Part shown: positions 44,304 through 51,932 of the stretch, in pieces
Layout: each line of letters starts with the position of its first letter
How positions within the stretch are numbered: the stretch's first letter is position 1
DNA from: Chelatococcus composti
GTDB lineage: Bacteria > Pseudomonadota > Alphaproteobacteria > Rhizobiales > Beijerinckiaceae
Assembly: GCF_014201415.1 (NCBI RefSeq)
Contig: NZ_JACHEH010000004.1
Coordinates: 62,001-126,000 of the forward strand
Length of the DNA: 64,000 nucleotides
Reading direction: 5' to 3'
The notes under the pieces: model-generated
Database searches by the model: none
The model's input: the letters and a program-made list of their open reading frames with translations, nothing else
Told to the model about the DNA's origin: nothing
Translations under genes and position numbers: made by a program

Positions 44304-44826
44304 GCGCGGAAAGCCTCTCCATCAGTCGCTCCACAGGCTCGGCATGGGCGATGACGATGTCGGCGATCGCCCCGATGTCGTCGATGTCGACCACCGGGCG
44401 CCCGGCGTCGGGCAGCGCGACGTCGCTCGCCACGGCGACGATGCGCCGGTCCTCGGGATAAAGCGGCGGCTTGCCGTTGGCCTGGCGGTAGACCTCCAGC
44501 TTCACGTGATCCTCGCGCTTGAAGCCCTCGACGAGGAGGATATCGCAATCACCGATGAGCGCCACGAGCTCCGCGAGCCGCGGCTCGCGCTCCTCCTCGC
44601 ACTCGTGCATCAGCGCCCAGCGCCGGCGCGAGGCCACCAGCACCTCGCGCGCGCCGGCCTGCCGGTGCAGGAAGGAGTCCTTGCCCGGCCGGTCGACATC
44701 GAAGGCGTGGTGGGCGTGCTTGATGGTGGAGACGCGGAGCCCGCGGGCGATGAGGGCCGGGATGAGGCGGGTGAGAAGGGTCGTCTTGCCGGAGCCGCTC
44801 CAGCCGGCGAGGCCAATGACACGCAT
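44287..44826 (-). CDS. mobB: Molybdopterin-guanine dinucleotide biosynthesis protein B
   Basis: The 179-residue protein opens with a P-loop (VIGLAGWSGSGKTTLLTRLI), followed by STIKHAHHAFDVDRPGKDSF and LLVEGFKREDHVKLEVYRQ, the MobB pattern. MobB is a GTP-binding adapter that assists MobA in attaching GMP to Mo-molybdopterin; it is usually helpful rather than essential. It lies between the formate dehydrogenase gamma subunit (157 bases upstream) and moeA (17-base overlap). Confidence 0.94.
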   Translation of the reverse strand: MRVIGLAGWSGSGKTTLLTRLIPALIARGLRVSTIKHAHHAFDVDRPGKDSFLHRQAGAREVLVASRRRWALMHECEEEREPRLAELVALIGDCDILLVEGFKREDHVKLEVYRQANGKPPLYPEDRRIVAVASDVALPDAGRPVVDIDDIGAIADIVIAHAEPVERLMERLSAHGPAQ

Positions 44827-44850
44827 TGAGTTTCAATCCGGACGCAGAGA

Positions 44851-44878
44851 GCCGGGCGCCTCCGGCGAGGCGCCCGGC
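44851..44878 (-). promoter_or_regulatory. GC-rich hairpin between fdh genes and mobB
   Basis: An 11-base perfect stem (GCCGGGCGCCT and complement, six-base loop) stands 24 bases upstream of mobB and about 105 bases after the gamma-subunit stop. It has no T tract, so it is more likely a partial attenuator or mRNA-processing/stability element than a full terminator. Confidence 0.45.
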
Positions 44879-44983
44879 GGGACTGTGCACAAGGCGGCGG
44901 GGCGCGTCGAGCCCCCGTGTGGTCCGTATCGCGGATGACGGGCGTGTTGCGGCCGCAACGACCGCGCCCGCCGGAAAGAGCGC

Positions 44984-46015
44984 CTACTCCGCCGGCACGG
45001 CCGACGGCGGCACGCCGCGCCTTCCCTCCTCCGCTGCCTGGTTCTCCACCTCGGCGACCCACAGGCTGTGGTGCTGGCGCGCCCAGTTGAGGTCCACCTG
45101 GCCGCTGCCCATGGCCCCGAAGGCGCCTTCCATGCCGAGCGTGCCGATGTAGATGTGGCCGAGAATCACGGCGATGAGCAGCACCGCGAGCAGGCCATGT
45201 ATCACCTGGGCCGTCTGCATCTGGGCGATCGTCGTGCCGTAGAAGGGGAACAGCAGGATGTAGCCGCTCGCTGCGATGGCGCCGCCGACGAGGATGACGA
45301 GCCAGAACAGCACCTTCTGGCCGCCATTGAACTTGCCGGCCGGCGGGTGCGTGTTGCCCACGATGCCGCCGCCCTGCATGAACCAGGCGATGTCGACCCG
45401 GCCCGGGATGTTGCGCAGCGCCCAGATGAAGAACATCAGCACAAGCCCCAGGGTGAAGGGGAAGCTGAGGAAGTTGTGGGCGTACTTGGCGGCCATCGAG
45501 AAGCTGGAGAAGGCCTCCGGCCCGATGAGCGGCAGCAGGAGCGACTTGCCGAAGGCGACGTTGAGGCCGGAGAGCGCCAGGATGACAAAGCAGCTCGCCG
45601 TCAGCCAGTGCACGAAACGCTCGAACCACCTGAAGCGCACGATGGTGCGGCCCGACAGTCCTCCCTCGATAGGGATGCGCCCGCGCACGATGTAGAAGGC
45701 AGCGAGCACCGCGAGCGTGCCGAGAATGGCAATGCCGCCGATCCAGGCCAGGGTGCGTTCGTGATAGGCGCGCCACTCCTGCCCCTCAACCTGGATGAGC
45801 GTCGCCGCCTTCTGGTCGGGGATCGACACGCGACCGGTGACCCGGTCGAGCGCCTGCATGAGCTGCTCTTCCTTCACCGCCTCGGTCGTGGGGTTGACCT
45901 GGGCGACGGCGGGGCCGGACGCTGCCGGCAGCATGAGAAGCACCGCCATCAGCATCAGCAGCGCGGCGGCGATGCCGTGGGCAGACCAGCGCCGATCGGT
46001 TCCTGTGCGGGTCAT
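44984..46015 (-). CDS. fdh3C: Formate dehydrogenase gamma subunit (cytochrome b)
   Basis: The 343-residue protein has a signal-like N-terminus (LLMLMAVLLMLPAASGPAVA) and an extra extracytoplasmic stretch of about 60 residues. Four membrane helices of the FdnI/FdoI type follow: FERFVHWLTASCFVILALSG, AKYAHNFLSFPFTLGLVLMF, FWLVILVGGAIAASGYILLF and VIHGLLAVLLIAVILGHIYI. Their His residues are the expected haem b ligands. It passes electrons from the periplasmic FeS subunit to quinone. It is 33 bases downstream of the beta-subunit gene. Confidence 0.92.
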   Translation of the reverse strand: MTRTGTDRRWSAHGIAAALLMLMAVLLMLPAASGPAVAQVNPTTEAVKEEQLMQALDRVTGRVSIPDQKAATLIQVEGQEWRAYHERTLAWIGGIAILGTLAVLAAFYIVRGRIPIEGGLSGRTIVRFRWFERFVHWLTASCFVILALSGLNVAFGKSLLLPLIGPEAFSSFSMAAKYAHNFLSFPFTLGLVLMFFIWALRNIPGRVDIAWFMQGGGIVGNTHPPAGKFNGGQKVLFWLVILVGGAIAASGYILLFPFYGTTIAQMQTAQVIHGLLAVLLIAVILGHIYIGTLGMEGAFGAMGSGQVDLNWARQHHSLWVAEVENQAAEEGRRGVPPSAVPAE

Positions 46016-46048
46016 GGCTCGTTCCTCCCTCCCGTCGACTGCTCCCGA

Positions 46049-46645
46049 TCAGACGTCGATCGTTTCCTTGTAGGCCGTCTTCCAGCCCCAGGCGCCGGAG
46101 CCGTAGCCGCGCTTGAGCACGCGCTCCTTGTAGATGGCGGCGATGATCTCCCCATCGCCGGCGAGCAGCGACTTGGTCGAGCACATCTCGGCGCAAAGCG
46201 GCAGCTTGCCCTCGGCGATGCGGTTCGCGCCGTATTTCTCATATTCGGCGGCGCTCAGGTCCGGCTCCGGCCCGCCGGCGCAATAGGTGCACTTGTCCAT
46301 CTTGCCGCGCGAGCCGAAGTTGCCGACGCGCGGGTACTGCGGCGCGCCGAAGGGGCAGGCGTAGAAGCAGTAGCCGCAGCCGATGCACAGGTCCTTCGAG
46401 TGGAGCACGATACCGTCGGGCGTGTTGTAGAAGCAGTCCACCGGGCACACTGCCTTGCACGGGGCGTCCGTGCAGTGCATGCACGCCATGGAGATGGACC
46501 GTTCACCCGGCTTGCCGTCGTTGATGGTGACAACGCGCCGGCGGTTGATGCCCCAGGGCACCTCGTTCTCGTTCTTGCAGGCGGTGACGCAGGCGTTGCA
46601 CTCGATGCAACGGTCGGCGTCGCAGAGGAATTTCAAACGGGCCAT
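46049..46645 (-). CDS. fdh3B: Formate dehydrogenase beta subunit (four [4Fe-4S] clusters)
   Basis: The 198-residue ferredoxin-like subunit starts MARLKFLCDADRCIECNACV with GAGGATGAG upstream. It carries Cys groups CIECNACVTAC, CMHCTDAPCKAVCP, CIGCGYCFYACP and CTYC plus later Cys (CAEMC), enough for four clusters. It is about 100 residues shorter than E. coli FdnH and lacks the C-terminal membrane anchor, which fits the FDH3 group of Methylobacterium and rhizobia. It shuttles electrons from the catalytic subunit to the cytochrome b and is carried to the periplasm with it. Confidence 0.94.
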   Translation of the reverse strand: MARLKFLCDADRCIECNACVTACKNENEVPWGINRRRVVTINDGKPGERSISMACMHCTDAPCKAVCPVDCFYNTPDGIVLHSKDLCIGCGYCFYACPFGAPQYPRVGNFGSRGKMDKCTYCAGGPEPDLSAAEYEKYGANRIAEGKLPLCAEMCSTKSLLAGDGEIIAAIYKERVLKRGYGSGAWGWKTAYKETIDV

Positions 46646-46656
46646 CTCATCCTCCC

Positions 46657-49563
46657 TCAGGCCGCCCTGATCTGGCACAGCGTCACCTTGCCCTCGTGCA
46701 TGCCCGTCACCGGGTCATAGCCGTAGGTGGTGATGGTGTTGACGCTCTCGCCGAGAACGATGGGGTCCGTGCCCGGCGGGTAGTTCTTGCGCTGGTCCTC
46801 TCCCATGAACCAGCCGGAGAAGTGGAAGGGCATGAAGGCGACGCCCTTGCCGACGCGCTCTGTGACGAGCGCCTTGACGCGTGCCCTGGAGTTGTTCTCC
46901 GGCCCCGTCACCCACACCCAGCTGCCGTCGGTGATGCCGCGCTCGGCCGCGTCCGCCGGGTTGATCTCGACGAACATGTCCTGCTGCAGCTCGGCGAGCC
47001 ACCTGTTGGAGCGGGTCTCCTCGCCGCCGCCCTCGTATTCGACGAGGCGCCCGGAGGTCAGAATGATCGGAAAGTCCCGGGCGATGCCCTTGTCGACCGC
47101 CGCCTTCTGCACGGTGAAGCCGATGTTGGGCACGCGGAAGCTCCTGAAGTCCTCCCGCGTGGGATATTTCGCTACCAGGTCGGCGCGTGGCGAATAGATG
47201 GGCTCGCGGTGTACCGGTATCGGGTCGGGCAGGTTCCACGCCACGACGCGCGCCTTGCCGTTGCCGTAGGGGATGCAGCCGTGCTCCAGCGCCACGCGCT
47301 GGATGCCGCCGGACAGGTCCGTCGCCCAGGAAACGGCATCGGGATTGTTGCCGCCGATGCGCTCGATCGTGGCGCGCTCCGCCTCCGTGAGATCGGCATC
47401 CCAGCCGAGCTTCTTGAGGATGCCGTAGGTGAACTCCGGATAGCCGTCCTGGATCTCCGAACCGAGCGAATAGGAGCCCTCCGACAGCAGCGTCACGCCG
47501 TTGCGCTCCACACCGAAACGGGCACGGAAGGTGCCGCCGCCGTCCTTCACATGCAGGTTGGTGTTGTAGAGCGTGTGCGTGCCCGGGTGCCGGTATTCCG
47601 GCGTGCCCCAGCACGGCCACGGCAGGCCGTAGTAGTCCCCGCCCACCTCCGGCACGTCCTTGGGCGCACGCAGGGTGACGATGTCGAACTTGTCCTGGTT
47701 CGCCATGTGCGCCTTGAGGCGCTCCGGCGACTGGCCGCAGTAGCCGGTGGACCAGCCGCCGCGGTTGATCTCGCGCAGGATGTCCTCCGGCACGGGCCTG
47801 TCGTTCTCGACCTTGATGTTCTTGAACATCAGGTCGGCAAAGCCAAGCTTCTTCGCCAGACGGTACAGGACCTCGTAATCGTCCTTCGACTCGAAGATGG
47901 GCTTGACGATCTGCTCGCCCCACTGGATCGAGCGGTTGGAGGCCGTGCGCGAGCCCGAAGTCTCGAGCTGCGTGCAGATGGGCAGGAGATAGGTGCCGTT
48001 CTTGCGCTGTGAGATCGCGGCGAAGGTCGTGGGGTGCGGATCCCCGACCACGAGCAGGTCCAGCTTCTCGAGGCCCTTCACCATCTCCGGCATGCGCGGG
48101 ATGGTGTTGCCGCCGTGGCCGAAGACCATCATGGCGCGCAGGTTGTCGCGCTGCTCCACCTGGTCCTTGGGCAGGAGCACGGCATCGAACCACCGTGTCG
48201 AGGGGATGCCGGGCGCCTCCATCATCTTCTTGTCTTCGAAGCGGGAGACCATCCACTCGTAGTCGACGTCCCACACCCGGCACCAGTGCTTCCACGCGCC
48301 CTCGGTGAGGCCGTAGTAGAGCGGCAGTGACGTGACATCGAGGCCGAGGTCGGTCGCGCCCTGCACGTTGCAGTGGCCGCGGAAGATGTTGGCACCGTTG
48401 CCGAAGCCGCCGACATTGCCGGTGGCCAGCAGCAGCGTGCAGTAGGCGCGCACGTTGGCCGTGCCGACCGTGTGCTGCGTGCCGCCCATGCACCAGATGA
48501 AGGTGGACGGCCGCTCCTTGGCAAAGGTCTCGGCCACGCGCCTCAGCTGCTCGCCCGGCACGCCCGTCACGTCCTCGACGGTGGCGGGATCCCACTTCTT
48601 CACCTCGGCCCGGACCTCGTCCATGCCGTAGACGCGCTGGGCGATGAACTCCTTGTCCTCCCAGCCGTTCTCGAAGATGTGCCACAGCATGCCCCAGATC
48701 ACCGCGATGTCGGTGCCGGAGCGGATGCGCACGTACTCGGTGGAATGCGCCGCCGTGCGGGTGAAGCGCGGGTCGAAGACGAAGACGTTGGCGCGGTTGG
48801 TCTCCTTGCCCGTGAGGATGTGCTGCAGCGACACCGGGTGGGCCTCGGCGGCGTTGGAACCCATGAAGACGATGGTCTTCGCGTTGCGGATGTCGTTGTA
48901 GCTGTTGGTCATGGCGCCGTAGCCCCACGTGTTCGCGACGCCCGCGACCGTGGTGGAATGGCAGATGCGCGCCTGGTGATCGACCGAGTTGGTGCCCCAG
49001 AAGGCCGCGAACTTCCGCAGGAGATAGGCGCCTTCGTTGGAATACTTGGCCGAGCCGAGCCAGTAGACGGCGTCAGGCCCAGAGGCTTCACGGATCTCCA
49101 GCAGCTTGTCGCCGATCTCGTTGATGGCGTCGTCCCACGAGATGCGCTGCCAGGCGCCGTCCACCAGCTTCATCGGATACTTGAGGCGGCGGTCGCCGTG
49201 CACCAGCTCGCGGATGGCTGCGCCCTTGGCGCAGTGGGAGCCGCGGTTGATGGGGCTGTCCCAGGCCGGCTCCTGCCCCACCCACACACCGTTCTGCACC
49301 TCGGCAATCACCGTGCAGCCGACGGAGCAGTGGGTGCAGATGTTCTTCTTGCGCTCGATGGGCTGCTGGAAATCGGTGGGGCCGGCCTCGGCGCGGCGCA
49401 CCGTTCCCACCTGGATCGTGCCGACCGCGGCGAGCGCGCCGGCGGTGAAGCCGGCACGCTTCAGGAAGGCGCGCCTGTCGACCAGGGACGCACCCCCGAA
49501 CCCGGCTGCGACAGCCTGCAACCGGCCCCGCGCGGCGGCAGCGGACTTGCGCTTGATGAGCAT
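46657..49563 (-). CDS. fdh3A: Formate dehydrogenase catalytic alpha subunit (Mo/W bis-MGD, Cys ligand)
   Basis: The 968-residue protein has a Tat signal (RR at 30-31 in VDRRAFLKRAGFTAGALAAV), so it is exported folded. C76, C79, C83 and C111 bind the proximal [4Fe-4S] cluster (CTHCSVGC ... HCAKGA). The metal ligand is C201 in ARICHSTTVAG, with the neighbouring catalytic His; E. coli FdnG has selenocysteine here. Residues 820-968 form the molydopterin dinucleotide-binding domain. It oxidises periplasmic formate to CO2. It follows a small Tat-target peptide gene by 12 bases and leads into beta and gamma genes. Confidence 0.96.
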   Translation of the reverse strand: MLIKRKSAAAARGRLQAVAAGFGGASLVDRRAFLKRAGFTAGALAAVGTIQVGTVRRAEAGPTDFQQPIERKKNICTHCSVGCTVIAEVQNGVWVGQEPAWDSPINRGSHCAKGAAIRELVHGDRRLKYPMKLVDGAWQRISWDDAINEIGDKLLEIREASGPDAVYWLGSAKYSNEGAYLLRKFAAFWGTNSVDHQARICHSTTVAGVANTWGYGAMTNSYNDIRNAKTIVFMGSNAAEAHPVSLQHILTGKETNRANVFVFDPRFTRTAAHSTEYVRIRSGTDIAVIWGMLWHIFENGWEDKEFIAQRVYGMDEVRAEVKKWDPATVEDVTGVPGEQLRRVAETFAKERPSTFIWCMGGTQHTVGTANVRAYCTLLLATGNVGGFGNGANIFRGHCNVQGATDLGLDVTSLPLYYGLTEGAWKHWCRVWDVDYEWMVSRFEDKKMMEAPGIPSTRWFDAVLLPKDQVEQRDNLRAMMVFGHGGNTIPRMPEMVKGLEKLDLLVVGDPHPTTFAAISQRKNGTYLLPICTQLETSGSRTASNRSIQWGEQIVKPIFESKDDYEVLYRLAKKLGFADLMFKNIKVENDRPVPEDILREINRGGWSTGYCGQSPERLKAHMANQDKFDIVTLRAPKDVPEVGGDYYGLPWPCWGTPEYRHPGTHTLYNTNLHVKDGGGTFRARFGVERNGVTLLSEGSYSLGSEIQDGYPEFTYGILKKLGWDADLTEAERATIERIGGNNPDAVSWATDLSGGIQRVALEHGCIPYGNGKARVVAWNLPDPIPVHREPIYSPRADLVAKYPTREDFRSFRVPNIGFTVQKAAVDKGIARDFPIILTSGRLVEYEGGGEETRSNRWLAELQQDMFVEINPADAAERGITDGSWVWVTGPENNSRARVKALVTERVGKGVAFMPFHFSGWFMGEDQRKNYPPGTDPIVLGESVNTITTYGYDPVTGMHEGKVTLCQIRAA

Positions 49564-49575
49564 GGCGCCCTCCCC

Positions 49576-49773
49576 TCAGTACCGGTTGACCCGGTAGTAG
49601 GTCTTCACGTGTTCGGTTTCGCGATAGCGCGTCTGGTCGTTCCCGGACGGCTCGGCCATGGCCTCGGCCTTGTCGGCGGCGACCGGCGCGAGCGCCGTCA
49701 TGGCGGCACCCGCGCTGGCGGCGCCGAGGAAGCTGCGTCGATCGAGAACCGTCTTCTTCTTCTCGCCCTGCAT
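49576..49773 (-). CDS. Small Tat-signal peptide protein of the formate dehydrogenase region
   Basis: The 65-residue protein is mostly a Tat signal (LDRRSFLGAASAGAAMTALA) followed by a short polar tail ending HVKTYYRVNRY. It matches, from memory, the small formate-dehydrogenase-region Tat-target family (TIGR02811-like), found just upstream of FDH catalytic subunits. The mature piece would be only some 25 residues. The function is unknown; a periplasmic assembly factor or small extra subunit is possible. It lies between the chaperone and alpha-subunit genes, 23 and 12 bases away. Confidence 0.85.
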   Translation of the reverse strand: MQGEKKKTVLDRRSFLGAASAGAAMTALAPVAADKAEAMAEPSGNDQTRYRETEHVKTYYRVNRY

Positions 49774-49796
49774 GGCCTCCTCCCTCGTTCCCTGTG

Positions 49797-50579
49797 TCAG
49801 GCGGGCAGCGCGAAGGCTTCCGCCTCGATCTCCATCATGACGCGACCAAGCGTGCCGACGGCCCGGTAGAACCGGCCGGCACGCGATGTTTCCAGATCAG
49901 CGAAGAACCGCGCCGCCCACGGCTCCATGTGGCGGAGGAAGAACTCCCGCTCACCAAGGCCGGCGACGCCGAATTCGCAGCGGATGAGCCCGGCCATTGT
50001 CTCGCAGAGGATGGCGATGTGATCCTCCGGCTCCGCCACGCGCTCGGCGCGCTCGATGCCGAGCCGGGCAAGGTCGCCGCGCAGCACCGCGAGCGGACGC
50101 TCGTGCAGGAAGCCGGTGAGGTAATACGAGGCGTAGGGCAGCAGCTCGCCCCGGCCGAGCCCGATGAAGAGGTCGAAGAACTCCCGGCTCACGGCCTCGG
50201 CATCGGTGCCGGCAGCCGCCTCGGCAAGCGCCAGATGCGCCATGCCGATTTCGCTCGCATCTCCCCTGAGCCGCGAGAGCCTGTCCAGGAGGTCCTGCGC
50301 CGGTGCGCGCCAGAGCAGCGCCGCAAGCAGCGCATATTCCTCGGCGCGCGCCCAGTCGACGGGATCGATGTCGGCGTCGTCGGCCGCATCCTGCGGCGGG
50401 TAGAGGTCCGGACGCAGCACTGTCCGGTCGATGCCCGTCAGCGCCTCCACGGCGAGAACACGGTCGGCCGGCACGCGGCGCCAGCCTGAAACCGTGGGCT
50501 GAGACACCCCGAGCAAGCGGGCCAGCGCACGCACGCCGCCTGCTGCTTCAATGGCCTGCCTGAGCCCTGCCTCCCGCAT
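49797..50579 (-). CDS. HTH-TorD fusion: DNA-binding domain joined to formate dehydrogenase chaperone
   Basis: From the ATG at 50579 the protein is 260 residues. Residues 1-60 form a Cro/YdaS-like helix-turn-helix (AGGVRALARLLGVSQPTVSG W at about 13-33). Residues 75-255 are a TorD/DmsD-type chaperone: REFFDLFIGLGRGELLPYAS YYLTGFLHE (two pieces), PEDHIAILCETMAGLI and EREFFLRHMEPWAARFFADL. TorD proteins hold the Tat-bound catalytic subunit during cofactor insertion. The open frame reaches a GTG at 50642, but GGGGGAGG lies 11 bases before 50579 and a dyad occupies 50613-50627, so I prefer the shorter form. It is first in the enzyme operon. Confidence 0.85.
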   Translation of the reverse strand: MREAGLRQAIEAAGGVRALARLLGVSQPTVSGWRRVPADRVLAVEALTGIDRTVLRPDLYPPQDAADDADIDPVDWARAEEYALLAALLWRAPAQDLLDRLSRLRGDASEIGMAHLALAEAAAGTDAEAVSREFFDLFIGLGRGELLPYASYYLTGFLHERPLAVLRGDLARLGIERAERVAEPEDHIAILCETMAGLIRCEFGVAGLGEREFFLRHMEPWAARFFADLETSRAGRFYRAVGTLGRVMMEIEAEAFALPA

Positions 50580-50612
50580 TACGGCGCACGCCTCCCCCAT
50601 AGCCGAACGGCA

Positions 50613-50627
50613 ATAGGGGAAGCCTAT
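50613..50627. promoter_or_regulatory. Dyad upstream of the HTH-TorD gene
   Basis: ATAGG-GGAAG-CCTAT is a perfect 5-5-5 dyad 34-48 bases upstream of the preferred start of the HTH-TorD gene, at the head of the formate dehydrogenase operon. It is a natural candidate for binding by the HTH domain (autoregulation), which is inference. Confidence 0.45.
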
Positions 50628-50751
50628 CACCCCTTTTTTCACATTGCAACCATTCCAAAGAAGTATCGCGTGCGCTGCGCGTCATGGCTGTAGCGGCGGG
50701 CGTGTCGCCGCGCGGAACGCACAGGTCCGCGAATCCCTCGTCTACGTTGGC

Positions 50752-51417
50752 TCAGACGGGCGTCGCCGAGCCCGAGCGGCGGCGCGGGATGAGGCGGTGG
50801 CCGTCGGACGCGGCCTTCACATCAGCGTGCGCCCCGTCCGCCTCTGCCGTTGTGGCGGGCACCAGCGGCTCCTCGCCGGGCAACCGGACAGCCTTCGGCA
50901 CGTCCGCGTGCCCGGCCGTCACCTCGGAGGCCGGCGGGGCAGCAGGCTCACAGGCTGCGGCCCTGACCGCCCCTCCCGGCTCTTCGTCCGACGGTGGCGG
51001 AACCCCCTCGACCGCGGCGAGCAGGCGGCGGCGCACCGCTTCTCCCGCCTCGAGCGGCCCGTAGCCCGGCATGCCTCCGGGCGTGTTCCAGTCCCAGTCG
51101 TAGTCGGCAAGGCCGACGAAGTCGCGGATGGCAGGGTCGCTCACCCACAGGCGGCGCAGGGCCGCCTGGCGCCAGGACTGCGGCACGTTGCGCTTCAGCC
51201 AGGGCCTCAGGTCCGTCTCGGGCCCGATGCTCTCGATGGGCGGCAGCTCCTCGAGCGGGACGGGCGCCTCCTCCGGCGCCGGCGATGACTGCTCGACGGA
51301 TGCGGCATCCGGTGCGGGAGGCGGTTCCGGCACCTCCGCAGGTGGCAGCGCCTCCCTGCGTCGCGCGGCCTCCTTGCGTCGCGACCAGCGGGTGAGGAAG
51401 CCTTCGTCCGCGCTCAC
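50752..51417 (-). CDS. DUF3306 protein
   Basis: The 221-residue protein starts MSADEGFLTRWSRRKEAARR and has the DUF3306 core: LPPIESIGPETDLRPWLKRN, QAALRRLWVSDPAIRDFVGL and ADYDWDWN. The N-terminal 60 residues and the C-terminal 90 are Pro/Ala/Glu-rich and probably disordered. There is no signal peptide, membrane segment or Cys pair. DUF3306 genes accompany DUF3305 and formate dehydrogenase genes in proteobacteria, so an assembly role is likely but unproven. Its start overlaps the DUF3305 stop by four bases. It is the last gene of the five-gene run. Confidence 0.85.
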   Translation of the reverse strand: MSADEGFLTRWSRRKEAARRREALPPAEVPEPPPAPDAASVEQSSPAPEEAPVPLEELPPIESIGPETDLRPWLKRNVPQSWRQAALRRLWVSDPAIRDFVGLADYDWDWNTPGGMPGYGPLEAGEAVRRRLLAAVEGVPPPSDEEPGGAVRAAACEPAAPPASEVTAGHADVPKAVRLPGEEPLVPATTAEADGAHADVKAASDGHRLIPRRRSGSATPV

Positions 51418-51920
51418 GGCTCCCTCTCCTTGCCATGAGCAGGCCGCAGCGCGAGGGCGTCCGGGTTGGCCCGATCGCGGCGGCGCTTGATGAAAGCGCG
51501 CTCCACATGGTGCTCAGCAACGAAGCGGGCGACAACGCCCGCCACCTCGTCCGGCATCGGCACCGCCTCGACGATGTTGTCGCCCGCCTCCGTGTAGGCC
51601 GCGCCCTCGTTGGGATCGGCCGTCACCACCAGGATGTCGAGCGGCGGGGTGACACCGGTGGCGTGGGCGGCGATCCACAGCTTCGGGGCTCCGCTCTCCA
51701 GATTGTCCCGGTATCCGGCCGTCTCGGTCCGGTAGAGGTCCACGGCATAGGCACCGGCATAGAAGCGCTGCACGCCCCCCTCCTCGACGAGCAGGGTCCA
51801 CGGCGCGGCCTCCGGCACGCCGGCGAGGACGGCGACCGGCAGCCAGACGTGATCCACCCAGCGGCTTTTCAGCGGGCGGCGTTCCACGACCACGCCGACG
51901 CTGAATCTCTCGTGCGCCAT
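51414..51920 (-). CDS. DUF3305 protein
   Basis: The 168-residue protein has the DUF3305 pattern: FSVGVVVERRPLKSRWVDHV WLPVAVL (two pieces), YAGAYAVDLYRTETAGYRDN LESGAPKLWIA and DEVAGVVARFVAEHHVERAF IKRRRDR. It is predicted soluble and cytoplasmic, with no Cys motif. The function is unknown; its constant company with DUF3306 and the FDH genes suggests a step in enzyme maturation. It starts 12 bases after the DUF6352 stop and ends four bases inside the DUF3306 start. Confidence 0.87.
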   Translation of the reverse strand: MAHERFSVGVVVERRPLKSRWVDHVWLPVAVLAGVPEAAPWTLLVEEGGVQRFYAGAYAVDLYRTETAGYRDNLESGAPKLWIAAHATGVTPPLDILVVTADPNEGAAYTEAGDNIVEAVPMPDEVAGVVARFVAEHHVERAFIKRRRDRANPDALALRPAHGKEREP

Positions 51921-51932
51921 GACTTCGCCTCC

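Noticed and set aside
48920-48980. Possible selenocysteine codon in the formate dehydrogenase
   Set aside because: The ligand position (residue 201, ARICHS) is a normal Cys codon and the frame has no internal TGA.
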